Source of the DNA: Gryganskiella cystojenkinii
Taxonomy: Eukaryota; Mortierellomycota; Mortierellomycetes; Mortierellales; Mortierellaceae
Assembly (NCBI GenBank): GCA_015852425.1
Contig: JAAAIG010000070.1
Location: forward strand, 4,007 to 68,006
DNA: 64,000 nucleotides
Direction of reading: 5' to 3'
The notes beneath the pieces were generated by a model. The model had not been told where the DNA came from. It ran no database searches and was given only the letters and a program-made list of their open reading frames with translations. A program made the translations under genes and the position numbers. Positions within the stretch are counted from its first letter, which is position 1. The number at the start of each line of letters is the position of its first letter. This document shows, one piece after another, positions 43,913-55,974 of the stretch.

Positions 43913-45175
43913 TTAGTGGGCGTGGCTATCCTCCTCCTCCTCCTCGACCTCCTCCTCCTCATCCTCGAGAATCTCCTCAGTCACAGACTCGGCAATCTCA
44001 ACGTTGGCGGTCTCCCAGGCGGAGAGCTCAGCAGAGGCATCAAAGGCGGGAGCCTAATAGAATCACCGTTCGATCAAACAACAATAACAGTTTAGCATCG
44101 ACAAATAGACTCGAAATTTGGTGGCGCTTTCTTTTGATGTGCTTTGACTTCCGTAGTCTATTTTTCTTACCTGGGGGGCAATGGGGGCCTTGAAGTCCTT
44201 GATGGAGGAGGTATCAACGGTGAGGTCCTAAATGTTCCATGATCGTAAGAGAATATATTTTGAAGGGTATCCTGTCAGTTCCAAACGTATGTGCTGACAA
44301 TTTCATTCTTCTTATTAAAGAAGGTAGCTCCCGGGTATACAATCCAATTGATTCCATGCTGGCGCTCATTACCTCCTTGGAGGGCTTGTAGTTCTTGAGC
44401 TCCTTGATGTACAACTCCTTGAGGAGATCTATTGATGTTGAGGCCAATTGAGTGTGGTCAGTATCCGGGTTTCAGCGATATTGCGATCCATGTCATGCTA
44501 AGGCAGCAAGTCTTGGAGGATGGGACGGGAAGGATATTACCGTTCATGGCGGGGGCAGAGGGAGCAGTGAAGCTACGGACAGCCATGGGGCGAGCGGCAA
44601 CAGCGCGGACGGAACGGACCTAAAAAAAAAGGTGAAAACGACACAAGAGGAGACACAGACCATAATGTTAGTTAGGGGGTCGCGTTGTGGTATGTGCTTG
44701 GGTATGGACGCGATCGTTTGCATGTGAGAGAGAAGTTGGTCCGTCAGAACTGTAGATTTTCCATAGGGAATATATGGACAAGGTGTCGTGAGGGGCACAT
44801 GGTGATGGCTGTCGCAAAAAGTTGCGTGCTGATTCTCCTGATACATCAATGATCGTGGAGTTGCCTGGCATTGATATAAGATAAGATAGATCCTGTTTTG
44901 CAGATCGCATTGGACTGCTGTTTATGAGTTTCTCTGCATCCAATTCGTCGAGATCTTCTCAAGCGAGTGCTGAGCCTGGAAGGAACAATGGACCATGATC
45001 CTAGTCCATTGATAGCTGATTGTCGACTGTTTGTTTTTTGTTCCTGAGTGAGTGAGTGAGTGTCGTGTGAGAGTTGGGATGAAATGAAATCCGCCCAGAC
45101 TGTAGTCAGGACCAGCCAGTGAACTGACAATAGAACAAAAGCGAGAGAAGGTCTTACAGCAAGACGAGCGAACAT
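43913..45175 (-). CDS. ATP14: Mitochondrial F1Fo ATP synthase subunit h (Atp14)
   Basis: Predicted peripheral-stalk subunit of mitochondrial ATP synthase. Five exons (45175-45158, 44619-44541, 44428-44373, 44227-44171, 44053-43913) join to 116 residues. The N-terminus is a mitochondrial presequence rich in Arg/Ala and without acids (MFARLAVRSVRAVAARPMAV). The conserved DLLKELYIKELKNYKPSKE follows, matching yeast Atp14 (Q-D-L-Y-L-R-E-L-K). After that come IKDFKAPIAPQAPAFDASAEL and a very acidic tail (EEILEDEEEEVEEEEDSHAH), a hallmark of subunit h. The first exon codes for only six residues, and the first intron is long (538 bases). Confidence 0.92.
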
Positions 45176-45488
45176 GGTTGCAGTGAAGGGATGGAGGAGT
45201 GCGTTTGATGGTGATGAGAAAAGAGATTGAATTCTGCTTCAATTTCAGCTTTTGAATGAATCAAATCTGCATTCGATTGTCTCCGCTCTCTTCCCGATGC
45301 GACCGCTGTTTGGATTTTGGGGATCGGTCAATTAGAGATCGGGTTTCTGACACACATATGCAGATACAGAGGGTTCAATCCATAACGATCGCAGTCACTA
45401 AATGCACCATGTCCCCTTTCTTGCCTTGCTCCTTTTACTCTTTCCTCTCTTCTCTCCATTCATCTATTCATCCTTCATTCCCATCTCC
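45176..45488. promoter_or_regulatory. Divergent promoter region of ATP14 and the Ser-rich protein gene
   Basis: 313 bases between divergent starts. Pyrimidine rich toward the plus-strand gene. No distinct element recognised. Confidence 0.4.
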
Positions 45489-46847
45489 ATGACCTCCTCC
45501 TCCTCCTCTACTTCATCCTCATCAGCCTCTCCACTACGCCACTTCTTCAAGTCAAACCCCTCCAAAGAACCTCTGCCACCCAACCCGTCTACACAACGCG
45601 GCGCCTCTATTTCCTCGTCGCGTCTCCAAAAGCTCTTCAAGGGCAAAAATGCTGTCGTCCCCGGTGCAGATCGAGACCGGGTCCTCTCTGCCGTTGAAAA
45701 CGAATCACAGCCACTATCGATTCTCTACAACTTGATCATGTCCTCGGGCACCAGTCCCTCCTCTTCTCATATGACCATCCCTGCTACAACAACGACAGGA
45801 AAGAACAACAAACGACCAACATTACCAATACCTCAAGCTGCAACCTCATCGATGCTACTACCTCCAATATCGCTTTTTCCGTCTCCTTTGCCACAAAAGA
45901 CATCATCCACGATGGAGAATAACAAGCCGTTGAGGAATGGACTGTTCACAAAGTCTAAGCAGGAGCGAGTGACCATCGCCACAACCTCGACAAGCGTGAC
46001 CGATAAGCCCTCCAAGGAAAAGAAGCAACGATTGAAGACCACAATTGACACGTCCTCGACTCCGTCTCCGTCTCAAGTCTCTTCACGACCATGGAGTGGT
46101 TGGGGGGGTGGGGGTGGAGGTGGTGCTACAAACAACTCCACGCCTCAAATTACAATTCAGAAGCCAATTGACGACTCGAGCAAGAGAGAAGGCACCAAGG
46201 ATGGTGGCGGTGCCAGGCGGATGTGGAGATCACTATCACCTAGTCGGTCGAGCGAGCGCATGAATGAGATTGAATCTGAGGACAGAATATCAAAGCATCA
46301 CAAGCTTGCAAAGACGAAACCACCAAAAAGTCCAACGGCATCCGATCTACTGTACCCTCGAGACCAGCAACAACAAATCATGCTCCACCCTTCCTCGAAT
46401 ATCAGTAGTCGGACCGTCGCATTATCGTCGTCAACCTCATCCCTCTGTCTCTGTCACTCTGACGAACAACAGCAGCAACCAATGATCCATTCCCGACAAG
46501 AGTACTTTAACCAGTCCTGTCAACAACAACAACAACTATCGAAATCGACTCCTTCCCGTTTCAATGTCACGTTGGCAGTGCATGACATTTTGGGGGTCGG
46601 GAAAGTGACCGAGATGATGTTGGCGTTGTTTCTGGCCCATGATGCTTTTCTATGTCGAAGACCGTTTTGGTTACAGTGCTCGATCCTGGCCTGGGAGGCT
46701 ATCGTGGTCCTGATGGTACTTTGGACGATTATGCGGGTAGTAGGACTTGCAGAGGTGGTGGTCTGGGGGACGGATGACCTGGTCCGAGGGACGGTCTCAA
46801 TTCTAAGGCAGCTTGCACAAGCGATCCGGATCTTGTTCTCAAGATAG
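45489..46847 (+). CDS. Ser-rich protein with hydrophobic C-terminus, uncharacterised
   Basis: Single-exon gene of 452 residues from the ATG at 45489 (MTSSSSSTSSSSASPLRHF). Most is low complexity, rich in Ser, Thr, Pro, Lys and Gln, with a Gly run (SGWGGGGGGGATN) and poly-Gln patches. The last ~100 residues look folded and membrane-associated: VHDILGVGKVTEMMLALFLAH, then WLQCSILAWEAIVVLMVLWT and an amphipathic end (LVRGTVSILRQLAQAIRILF). It may be a tail-anchored or hairpin membrane protein. An in-frame ATG at 45402 would add a signal-peptide-like Leu/Phe stretch, but that stretch is encoded by a pyrimidine-rich leader, so I used the later start. No family recognised. Confidence 0.6.
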   Translation: MTSSSSSTSSSSASPLRHFFKSNPSKEPLPPNPSTQRGASISSSRLQKLFKGKNAVVPGADRDRVLSAVENESQPLSILYNLIMSSGTSPSSSHMTIPATTTTGKNNKRPTLPIPQAATSSMLLPPISLFPSPLPQKTSSTMENNKPLRNGLFTKSKQERVTIATTSTSVTDKPSKEKKQRLKTTIDTSSTPSPSQVSSRPWSGWGGGGGGGATNNSTPQITIQKPIDDSSKREGTKDGGGARRMWRSLSPSRSSERMNEIESEDRISKHHKLAKTKPPKSPTASDLLYPRDQQQQIMLHPSSNISSRTVALSSSTSSLCLCHSDEQQQQPMIHSRQEYFNQSCQQQQQLSKSTPSRFNVTLAVHDILGVGKVTEMMLALFLAHDAFLCRRPFWLQCSILAWEAIVVLMVLWTIMRVVGLAEVVVWGTDDLVRGTVSILRQLAQAIRILFSR

Positions 46848-47742
46848 AAGGGAGATGTTGAAAGGACGTCTTCCAAAAATATACCCTTGTACAAACGATA
46901 AGTGATCATGCACTGGTTTCAAGAACGGCGACAGAAACGGTTCATCCTTCACCCTTTGAACTTTATTAGTGGGACGAAATAATGAGTAAATAGATGACGA
47001 CTTGAGAGACCCTGCAGCCGTCCCAGCTGTGGGGGACATCTGGAAACTCGCTTCGTATCGTTCCCCTGTGTGTAAATTACTACTCCCGTTTCCTTGAAAA
47101 GTCAGGGTTATGCGAGAGGTTGCAGAGCGGCGCATTCTTGGGAAAAGCCCAAAAGGACAGAAAGAAAAATCGCTGCACAGCTGCGCTGAGGCGAACAATG
47201 ACACGCGGCAGAACGGATCATCAATAAGCGAGAAAGGGTACGCCAGTGACAAATACTTGGCGAAAAGGGTGAGAAGACGTAAAGATAGGAGAGACAAAGA
47301 GTGCTCGGTTTGTTTCTTTTTTCTCTTTCTCATTGAACAGACCTTTAAACATTCCCCATTCACGTTGTCCCATTCACTTTTTTTTTCATTTCTTCTTTTA
47401 CAAACTTCCTTCGAAATAGACACCACAGAAAGCACAACGTGCCTCAGCCTCCCCCCTATCTCTTCAATTTCCGAATCGCCTCTCGTCCTTGACCACCGGG
47501 TGCCACACACACTTTTGTTCATGTTTTGGTTGGCGGACCAGCCTTTCCTTCCGCTATCCTATCCTTCGTCGTCCTTGAAACATCGTGGCTGATCACACCC
47601 TGCTTCCCTCCAACCCCTCTCTTTTGATTGAATTTTCAGCTTCGTTGACCCACCACGCCTCTATTCTGTCTCTTTCTCTCTCAATTTATTTTTTTTATCT
47701 TTCGACTTCGACTTTTGCCCCTCTTTTTAAAAAAAAAATTCG
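46848..47742. other. Intergenic region, no supported gene
   Basis: 895 bases between two plus-strand genes, T- and C-rich in the second half (a leader-like stretch to 47742). Open frames on both strands are short, Ser/Phe/Leu-rich and without family features. Confidence 0.45.
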
Positions 47743-49532
47743 ATGTCTGCGCCGTCAATACCTCACGGGACAGTGGACCATCAAGCGATCATCAGCATGA
47801 ACTCGGACTCGGTGGTGAGGACCCACTACGAAGACGATATCGACGACGACGACGACAACATCGCGCCGTACAATACCACCTCTCGCGGAAACGGTGGTGG
47901 CGGTGGTACAAACGGTGAGCGGACACCGTTGATCGGTACACCAACTAGAACCAGCACCAGGCTACTTCAAGATAGTCGGGACCACAGTCTTCACACGCTT
48001 CATTTACCCGACTCGAGTACTGGGTCTGGAACAGGAGTAACTTTGCCGATAACGACGATAACAACGGCAACAACAACAGACGGCGAAGGAAGCCCTGCAG
48101 GAGGTTGGAGAGAATGGATGATATGGAACGGGGTCCATCCCCAAACTTGGACGGGACAGACGTATCTCAAGGCCGGTCTACTGGCCACCCTGCTGACCTT
48201 CGTCATTTTGGCGTTTACGGTCTTTCGAGTGCAGGATCACATCAAGGAGATTCTCCTGTGAGTTTTTCTTTTTTTAAAAAAATGACCAACCCTTTTGAGG
48301 AAGAATGGAAAGACAGAGAGCATGTTGGGTTTACTGACCCTCTTTTTTTGTTTCTATTGTTAGCTACATTGACGACCATCGAAGTACCGGCGCAGTCTTG
48401 TTTGTCACGTTTTATACAATTGCCTGCTGGCTATTCCTCCCTGGATCGCTGTTCACGATCGGGGCAGGGTTCTTGTTTCGACCAATGCCGTTTGCGCTCG
48501 CGATCGTGTTGGCCGGTGATATCCTCGGTGCGCTGGGATCGTTCTTATTTGGACGGTACATTTTTTACAACTGGGTCAAAGGCATGATGTCGAAACATCC
48601 AAAGTTTGGAGCGCTGGATCAGGTCATTCAAGATGATGGTAAAATAATAGGACAATGGAAGACGACGAAAAAGAAGAAAACTCGGGGAGCGAGGAATCAA
48701 GCGATTTTTTGTTGGATTAAGGACCCGGCGGCTTTCGCAACGCCTATTCTGACTTGATTTCGTGTACTTTCCATTTGCAATCACTGTTTTAGGCTGGAAG
48801 ATCGTGGTCATGCTCCGTTTGACGCCTATCCCTTTCAACCTTATCACCTACTTTTTCTCGATTACCTCGATAAAACTCACGACATTACTCTGGGCGACCG
48901 CTTTGGGCGTGTTTCCAGGATCTTGTCTAGGTATTTGGATCGGCTCCTTGCTCAAGGGTCTCTCAGGAATCGATAACCCAGAATTAGAGACGAGACATGT
49001 GGTGATCCTTATCATGAACGGAGTCTTTATCGTTTGTTCGATTTTGACGCTCTCCATCTTTGGGAAACGTTCGATGCGCAAGGCCATGGCACAATTGGAT
49101 CGACACCAGCAGGTCGATGCGGCCGCCGCAGCGACACTGGAACAGCATCAACGACAGATTGAGGCATTGGAGGCTGCGGCATCGATGAGATCTGCGTCTT
49201 CATCCGCCTCATCGACTGGGACGGATACCGTGATATCTCCGTCCCCGAACCTGCAAACGGTCAAGAAGTTTGTCACGAATAACAATGCTGCCGTTGGTAC
49301 TGTTGGAGGACGAGGGACAGAGGAGGATGAGAGGGGACCTCATAGCAGTCCTCATGCGGACATTGATGATGGTGATACAGAGGCTGGCTCGACTCCACCA
49401 CGATTGACTGAATCCTCGACTGGGTTTACTCGCGGTGAGATTTGGACGTTTGTTGGGATTGCGATCGTGGCGGTGATCAATGTCTGTGTCTGCGTTCCCC
49501 TCTATTATCATTTCAAGAATCAGCCGGAATAG
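47743..49532 (+). CDS. Tvp38/DedA-family (SNARE-associated Golgi) membrane protein
   Basis: Predicted multi-pass membrane protein of the VTT/DedA family (Tvp38, TMEM41/TMEM64 relatives), acting in Golgi/ER membranes, possibly as a lipid scramblase. Exons 47743-48257, 48364-48638 and 48793-49532 give 509 residues. After a disordered acidic N-terminus comes a first membrane helix (LKAGLLATLLTFVILAFTVF). The VTT core follows: CWLFLPGSLFTIGAGFLF, ILGALGSFLFGRY, then the signature MLRLTPIPFNLITYFFSIT and FPGSCLGIWIGSLL. The Phe-Pro-G-x-x-L pattern and the R-L-T-P-x-P-F-N-L motif are typical. A coiled-coil-like Ala/Gln/Glu stretch (AATLEQHQRQIEALEAAAS) and a final membrane helix near the C-terminus (IWTFVGIAIVAVINVCVCVP) complete it. 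Confidence 0.88.
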
Positions 49533-49576
49533 AAAAAAAAATAGTCGTCTCTTGCTGGTCCTGTATTGATTCGACC

Positions 49577-49605
49577 ACTCCTCCTCCTCCTCCTCCTCCT
49601 CATCC
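49577..49605. repeat. CCT microsatellite in convergent gap
   Basis: An uninterrupted CTC/CCT trinucleotide run, about eight units, lies in the 162-base gap between the Tvp38-like gene (+) and the FAD monooxygenase gene (-). It resembles the CCT runs before the tandem paralogues at 25-28 kb, but nothing else is shared. Confidence 0.8.
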
Positions 49606-49694
49606 CCCTCCTCGAAATGCTAGACCTGATTTTTCAAAAAAAAAAAAAATTGATACCCGATAGAGGTAGTGGGTTGGGTATTGTATTAGGAGGT

Positions 49695-52403
49695 TTAAAC
49701 TGCAGCTGCGGGGGCTTCGAGAACTGGGGTTGCTATAGTGCTCTCCTTGACGTTTTCTTCCCTCTGAACGGCCAAGGACTCAACAATCTCTTCTGTCTTT
49801 GATTCAGTTATCACCATGGTGGATTCTCCAGAGTCTGTAGAGACCACAATCGCTTCCGTTTCATCCATGGCTGTGGCTGTGGCTGTGGCGACTGACGTCG
49901 TAGATGTCTCCTGCACTGCTGCTTTCTTCTCAACCTCTTCTGCAGTGACAGAAACAAGAACTGGATCCACCAGAGTTGTCACCGTCGCGTCCTGGGGATC
50001 CTGCTCTTTATTGATCTCTTCTTGTTCCGAGTACGAAACGGTCTTCGGGGTGTCTTCCTTCTTGTCAGCAGTGGATGCCCCAGACTGTGAGCTGACCACA
50101 GAGGTTGTCAAGGGCTTGATGAGACTAGCCTTGGTGGGCGTCGAGGTTGAAGAAGCGTTCCTCTTATGCGTCAGGGGAGCTGAGCTCGTCGAGAACAAGG
50201 AGACAGTTGGCGCTGAGGGCATTCCGAACGCGGGTCGAGAGAATGTGGACCACGAACTTCGAGAATTTCTTGGAGAGGACGAGGTGGAGGAGACGGGTGA
50301 AGTTGAAGATGAAGTCGAGGTCGTCTTTGTCAAAGCTGATCTCGTTGGAGCCGTGGACGAGCTTAAAGTGGTTGTAGCGGTGGTCGCCGCAGTTGTGGTT
50401 GTGGTCGTGGTTGATGTTCTAGGGGCAGTTGTAGTCGAAGAGGCGGTAGACGAGGTTGATGTTCTGGTGATAGGTTCCAGGACGTCCTTGGCAGGTTCTG
50501 AGTGAGTCGTGGTTGTTGTGGCAGTCGAAGGTGGCAGGTTGGGTACTGGCTTGACAGATCCTTTGTCCTGAATCTGAGGTAGGAACCAGAGCTGTGGTCT
50601 GTTTTCATGTCGCTTATCATCCAAAAGATTGCGCACCTTCTCCGGCATGTAGTTGAAGACCACGTTGCGCTTCAGTGACGCTGATCTACCCTATTGATAA
50701 TACCCATATGGCTTGGTTTAGATACTTGGGCGAAGACAGGGGAGGGACGTGCGGTTCAAAAAAAAGAGTAAATTGTGTCCTCTTACCTTTCCAGAGAATA
50801 CTTGTCGAATGTGTGCGGAATGCTCGACAGCAGCCTTGGCGTAGGGTGCTCGTCGATCGCGATACTCCTTGAACACTGTAGTCAGATCAGTCATCGAGGC
50901 CGAGTCCATGTTCGAAAGTAGGTTCACCAGCGTCACAGCATCGACGATAGACTCGCTCACGGGTTGATAGAACCCCTTATGGCAAGCTAATAATTCATTG
51001 GCATAGGACGAAAATTAGCAACGCTGATTTCCATGAGTGCATAGGCATGCTATCATCTCGTCCTTTTCATTGTTTCCTTATTTTTGTTCTTACCGTCGCC
51101 AATGAGAACAGTCCTACCACCATACCAAGTGTCACAGAAACGCTCCTCAGACATATTCATGTACATGTTCTCGACCGGTGTGGACTCGATCAGCTCTCCG
51201 ACCTGACCTCCATAAGGGCAATCATACTTTTTGACAGCCTCCAACATCTCGTCCATGTCCTCTTGTCGCCAACTGTTCACTTTTGATGCCTCGCCCTGTC
51301 GAATGGCGACTTTGGTCACCTCCCGAGTGATATCCCATGCGATCCTGTTATCTAGTAAAGGCATGAACCAGATCTAAAGATCCGAGAGGTACCGATGAAG
51401 AACGTTCGTTTAGTACACATGATCAACTAGTTCCGCGGCTCTTCCTGAGGCGAAGAGAGGCTCTGCTTACAGCATATGGCTTATCCGGCACTTGAACGGA
51501 CTGAATCTCGGTCATGGCGTCCAACAGGACAGGGACCATCATGGGGTCCAAGGGCTTTGTACATCCGGAAAGGATTTGCAAATCGACCGACATGGGGATC
51601 ACATCCTGTTTCGGTAGCTTTTTCTTTTCGTCCAGAGTCCAATACAGTGTATGACGGACGTTACTGAAACCTCCATCGGCTCCGATCAGGACATCGCTCT
51701 CGTAAGTGGTACCGTCTGAACAACGGACAGTGACTTTTTCCTTGCTTTGAATCATCCCTAACACTTTTCCTGAGACCAGACGGCGAGGCGGGATCCGTTG
51801 AAGGAGAAGAGAATGAAGTTGTGATCGAGACATGACCTCGGCGTGGTAACCGTATCTGATTTAATCACCCAGGAGTTGTTTTTTGTTTAGTTTGTCATTC
51901 GAATGTAATGTAGCACAAGGACCAAAAGGAGAAACACAGGAGAAAGCAAAACAAATGACAACGGGCACACAATTTTCTCTTTACCTCTCTTTGTATGTTG
52001 AGTAATCAATGCGACCGACATAGTTCATATCGTGCTCGTTCATGGAGAAACCACTCACGGGTTTAGAGATCTTTTGGATTTCTTCATAGATGCCGAGTTG
52101 GTGTAGAAAGTGAAGTGCAGTAGGTCCGACCTGGACAGCACCACCCATGTTTTTGTTGGTGTTGACTGGCTCTGGTTCTGGCGCTGGTGCTGGTGCTGGT
52201 GCTGTTGCGGAGGCAGGTGTGGATTCGGACGATGATTGTGATAATGATTCTTCGCTTGGCGACTCTGTAATACTCTTTTCTGGTGGAGGAATAGATTCGT
52301 CGAGGACGGTGTATTCGAACCCGGCGAGTTCCAGAGCTATGGCGGCAGACAGACCGGCGATACCGGCACCGACAATGATGATCTTGAGGTCAGTTGAAGC
52401 CAT
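49695..52403 (-). CDS. FAD-dependent monooxygenase with long Ser/Thr-rich tail
   Basis: Predicted class A flavoprotein monooxygenase (aromatic hydroxylase-like); substrate unknown. Five exons (52403-51985, 51855-51471, 51373-51094, 50986-50787, 50690-49695) give 759 residues. The dinucleotide-binding motif IIIVGAGIAGLSAAIALE is at residues 8-25. The second motif GADGGFSNVR and the FAD ribityl-binding motif VLIGDACHKGFYQPVSE are present; the usual form is G-D-A-A-H-P, so the Ala-to-Cys and Pro-to-Lys changes are notable. A Ser/Pro/Ala insert (about residues 35-75) sits between the Rossmann motif and GGAVQVGPTALHFLHQLG. After the catalytic part, residues about 465-759 are Ser/Thr/Pro/Ala rich with no domain recognised. 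Genes of this type are often expanded in Mortierella relatives. Confidence 0.85.
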
Positions 52404-53264
52404 GACTTGGAAACGTGAAAAAAGTGGGTAGGATGGATGGAGTTTGTTTTCCAAAGAAAAGTCGCGTGGGGTGTAGGTGGAGAGTTGTTGCCGGAGGTGG
52501 AAAAAGGGATAGAGGTGAAGGATATTCCACTCTTTCGAAATAGACGACAAAGGGAGGTGACAAAACTTTTTTTTTAAAAAGAGAGGGACAAACTGGTAAT
52601 GGAGACTAAAATAAAGATGAGAAGGAGAAAATCAGGAATGAATTATGTGGATGAATGGAAGTGGGGGGTACTTTTTGCAGATGGAATGAATGAGCACATG
52701 TACAAAGCAAGTGGAGAAGAAAAAGAGACAAGGGCGCACCGCGCAAAAGAAGGAAAGTCCGAGGGGGAAAAGAGCTTTCGCTGTGTGGAGCAGGGTCGAA
52801 CCTTCACTTTCTCCACTTTCGCCTTTCTCCTCCCTCTTCCCTCGTGTTGTTGGTGCTCAGCTCTTTTTTTTCCTCGTGCTTTTGGTCTTCTTTTCTTGTT
52901 TGACACTAACTAACCATGTCAAACGCCTTTTCTTTGGATTGCAATTTTTGTTTCTAACCGAGATTTTTTAACCGAATTAATTGATTAATTCCAATTAAAA
53001 ATTAATCGATATTCCCAGATGTTTTAACCGTTAATTTTTGAAAGAGGAATTAATTTTTTTAAATATAAATTAATCGAGTAAAATTAATTCAATTAAGTTA
53101 ATTAATCAAAAAAGAATTATTTAATTAAATTAAATTAGTTAATTTTAATTAATTAATTCATGTCTTGGTGACGTCAATGTATTTTTCACTGGTGAGGATT
53201 TCGCGCACATCAAATACTCGAGCAAAATGTTGTCCAATTTGACACAGTCCTTCCTCCATTTACC
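52404..53264. other. Intergenic region including left end of the hAT element
   Basis: 861 bases. The left half is the FAD-monooxygenase promoter. From about 52950 composition changes abruptly to AT-rich, AATTAA-repetitive sequence (to about 53160) that belongs to the transposon end. No other gene seen. Confidence 0.6.
52960..53160. repeat. Left subterminal AT-rich repeat array of the hAT element
   Basis: About 200 bases made almost only of TTAATT/AATTAA/TAACCG words, unlike all neighbouring sequence. It resembles the right end, where the words are in the opposite orientation. Confidence 0.75.
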
Positions 53265-55797
53265 ATGACGCGCCAAAACAAAAGACCATCGTCCAACGAA
53301 AGGTCTTCCAATGAAAGGCGGTCATCGACTAAACGCCAACAACAAATACCATCGTCTTCCAACATAATGGAAGCTTCCTTAAGGTCGTCCTATTTTTCTA
53401 TCACAGGCTCTTCCATCGGAGGTTCTTCTTCCTCATTTCCCGCCAGAGGCTCCTCGTCTCCTTCTGTTCCCATCAGAGACTGTTCCATTGGAGACTCCTC
53501 CTCTTCTTCCTCTTTTCCCATCGGAGAATCATCTCCAACCCACGACAATGTCAACCACCGTGACAACCACCGGTCTGCACCCTCAACAATTTCGACTGCC
53601 ATTGATTTCGACCCCTCGTTGTCCGATCAATCTTTTGATGACCTAGGCCAAGACATTGACGACGATGGTCAGTGGGTTGATAACGATGGTGAAGAAATAT
53701 CAATGGACGATATAGGAGAGGAGCTATCAGATACATCCATTACTCCATCCACCTCCATCAGCCAGCAGAATGGCAGTGTCAAAATTCCAAGTGAGTGAAT
53801 GCATTCTGTACTAGCCCACCAACGCTTTGTGATTAGGTTTTCTGAGTAAGTATGCCAATACTTTTCCCTTCTTAATAATTTTAGGAGCCTTCAGAAAGTT
53901 ATTCAGAGAGGAGAGAGTCAAAAACAAGGATGGCGTTTACGAGCTCAAGTGGGTGTGCACGAACAAAGCCTGCAACAAACCCTTAGCCGTCGGTAACTCA
54001 TCTCATACACTCCAATATCATGTCAACAGACACAGAAATGGAACAACACAGGGAGACACCCTCCAACAAACAACACTGTCTGGCACTGCAGTAACCAAGC
54101 AAAAGAAGGAGGCTGTGATCAAGGCTGCTCTTAACTGGGTGATCACAGACTATGTACCCTTCTCGACTTTTGACTCTGGTACATTTCGGAGATTGATCCA
54201 GCTCATCAACCCTGTTGTCGAAGTACCCTGTGCAGCTACGATTCGTGACCGACTCCATCCCTATCGTCTTGATCTTCAGCGACAAATCGAGGAACTTCTA
54301 TCCCAAACATTTACAACAGGCTCAATGACAATCGATGACTGGACAAGCGACAGTGACCGACCCTTTATGGGAGTAACCTTACACTGGCTTGATAGTCGGT
54401 TTGAACAACACGAATGTGCATTGGGACTTGTACCACACCCATACCCGCATAATGCAGAGTCTATTGCCAAGCTCGTCAGTAAGTGATGCCTTTATTTTGA
54501 TTCTCAGTTCAAAAACAGGACAGGCATGAAAAATGCTAATATTTTTTTGTTGGTTGTGGCGAGGGTAGGAGAGACCACCGAACACTGGAAGCTCCAGGGC
54601 AAGATTGCAGCAATCACCACGGATAGCGCTCCTGTGATGATCAGTGCTGTGGACAAGGCAGGACTGGATCGGCTGCCATGTTCTTGCCATATCCTCCACA
54701 ATGCAGTCAAAACTGCATTGAAGAAACAGGCACAACTCGACAATGTAGTGACCAAGCTGCACGATCTGACCATTTTGTTCCATCGCAGCCCAAAAATGGC
54801 CCAGTCTCTTGAGCTTGAACAAAAACGGTTGAAGAAAGAACCGGTGAAGGTTGTCTTGGATGTTCCTACTCGCTGGAATACTACACCTGCCATGATGAAG
54901 CGTATGGTCCTCCTAAAAGGCCCGATTGCAGCAGTCCGCACAGTATTACGGCAGATACCCGATGAGCAGGACAATTTCACAGCCATCAACAATCTTTACT
55001 TGTCAGAGGAGGAGTGGGACACGGCAGATTTGATCATTGATGCTTTGGAGATCTTTGAGGATAGCACGCTGATATTCAGCTCTTCTACCTCTGGTCTTGC
55101 TACAGCAATTATCCCTTGGATGACCACGTTGTTCATAGATTTGGACGAAAATAGGACGGGGAATCCAGCAACCGATACCCTTCGCAGCGATCTCAAACAC
55201 GAACTGGAGGAGCGCGTCCGTGGATCAGATATACTTGTTAAGGCATCAGTCTTTCACCCAAGCTTCAACCTGCTGTTAAGAGGACACAATGCGGACCAAT
55301 TCAATGATGTCAAGGAGCTACTACGGAGGGAGTTACAGGATATTGCACCACTTACCAACAATCCAGTTCAGCCTGCAGTCGAGAAACCACCACACACTCA
55401 CAGACTGGCAAAGGTAATGCAGCGTCTTCATGACATGCAAAACCCACAAGCCAATGCAGGGAATATTGCTGCAAGAGATGAATTGGATCGTTATCTTCAG
55501 GCTCCTCAGTGCACGGATTTCTTTATGAATCCTGTGGACTGGTGGAGGCAGCAGGAAACGACTTTCCCTGCCCTGTCCCAACTTGCTCGAAAATACCTCT
55601 CGATCCCAGCCGCATCAGTTGCATCAGAGAGGATGTTCAGTACAGCAGGAAATTTCGTAACAAAGAAACGAAACCGGCTGAATGATGAAGCAGTCAGTGA
55701 TCTTGTCTTCAGTAACATTTCAATGAGGAGTTTGCAGAAGGCAAAGGCAAAGGCACAAGAAAAGAAAAAAAGCACCGACCAGCCGCCAGCCAATTAA
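53265..55797 (+). CDS. hAT transposase with BED zinc finger
   Basis: Predicted cut-and-paste transposase. Exons 53265-53790, 53885-54478 and 54569-55797 join in frame to 782 residues. The N-terminus is a Ser-rich, then acidic disordered region. A BED-type zinc finger follows (LKWVCTNKACNKPLAVG...HTLQYHVNRH, residues about 195-225). The RNase H-like catalytic core has the first acidic residue in MTIDDWTSDSDRPFMGVTLH, the second in AAITTDSAPVMISAVDK, and the helical insertion region with CSCHILHNAVK and VVLDVPTRWNTT. The C-terminal hAT dimerisation motif is clear: WWRQQETTFPALSQLARKYL, then IPAASVASERMFSTAGN and RLNDEAVSDLVFSN. No internal stop or frameshift is seen, so the gene could be active. 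Introns are short with GTGAGT and GTAAGT donors. Confidence 0.92.
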
Positions 55798-55960
55798 CCC
55801 ATATCAGATTAACACATATCCATAGCTGATACTCATATCCATATACATAGCTGATACCCATTTCTATTATATACAGTACATAGCCAATACCCATACCCAT
55901 ATCCATACCCATATCCATACCCATATCCATAACAGTAACATAGCTATATCCATTGCCAAC
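55798..55960. repeat. CCCATATCCATA minisatellite after the transposase stop
   Basis: Directly after the stop is a simple-sequence region built on CATATCCATA and GCTGATAC words. It includes three near-perfect tandem CCCATATCCATA units around 55896-55932. It lies between the transposase and the right-end TTAACC array, so it is inside the element. Confidence 0.8.
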
Positions 55961-55974
55961 ATTATATTGGAGTG

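Noticed and set aside
45402..45488. Signal-peptide-like N-terminal extension of the Ser-rich protein
   Set aside because: The Leu/Phe/Pro-rich stretch is encoded by a CT-rich leader like those before other genes here. Without transcript or homologue data the later ATG is the safer start.
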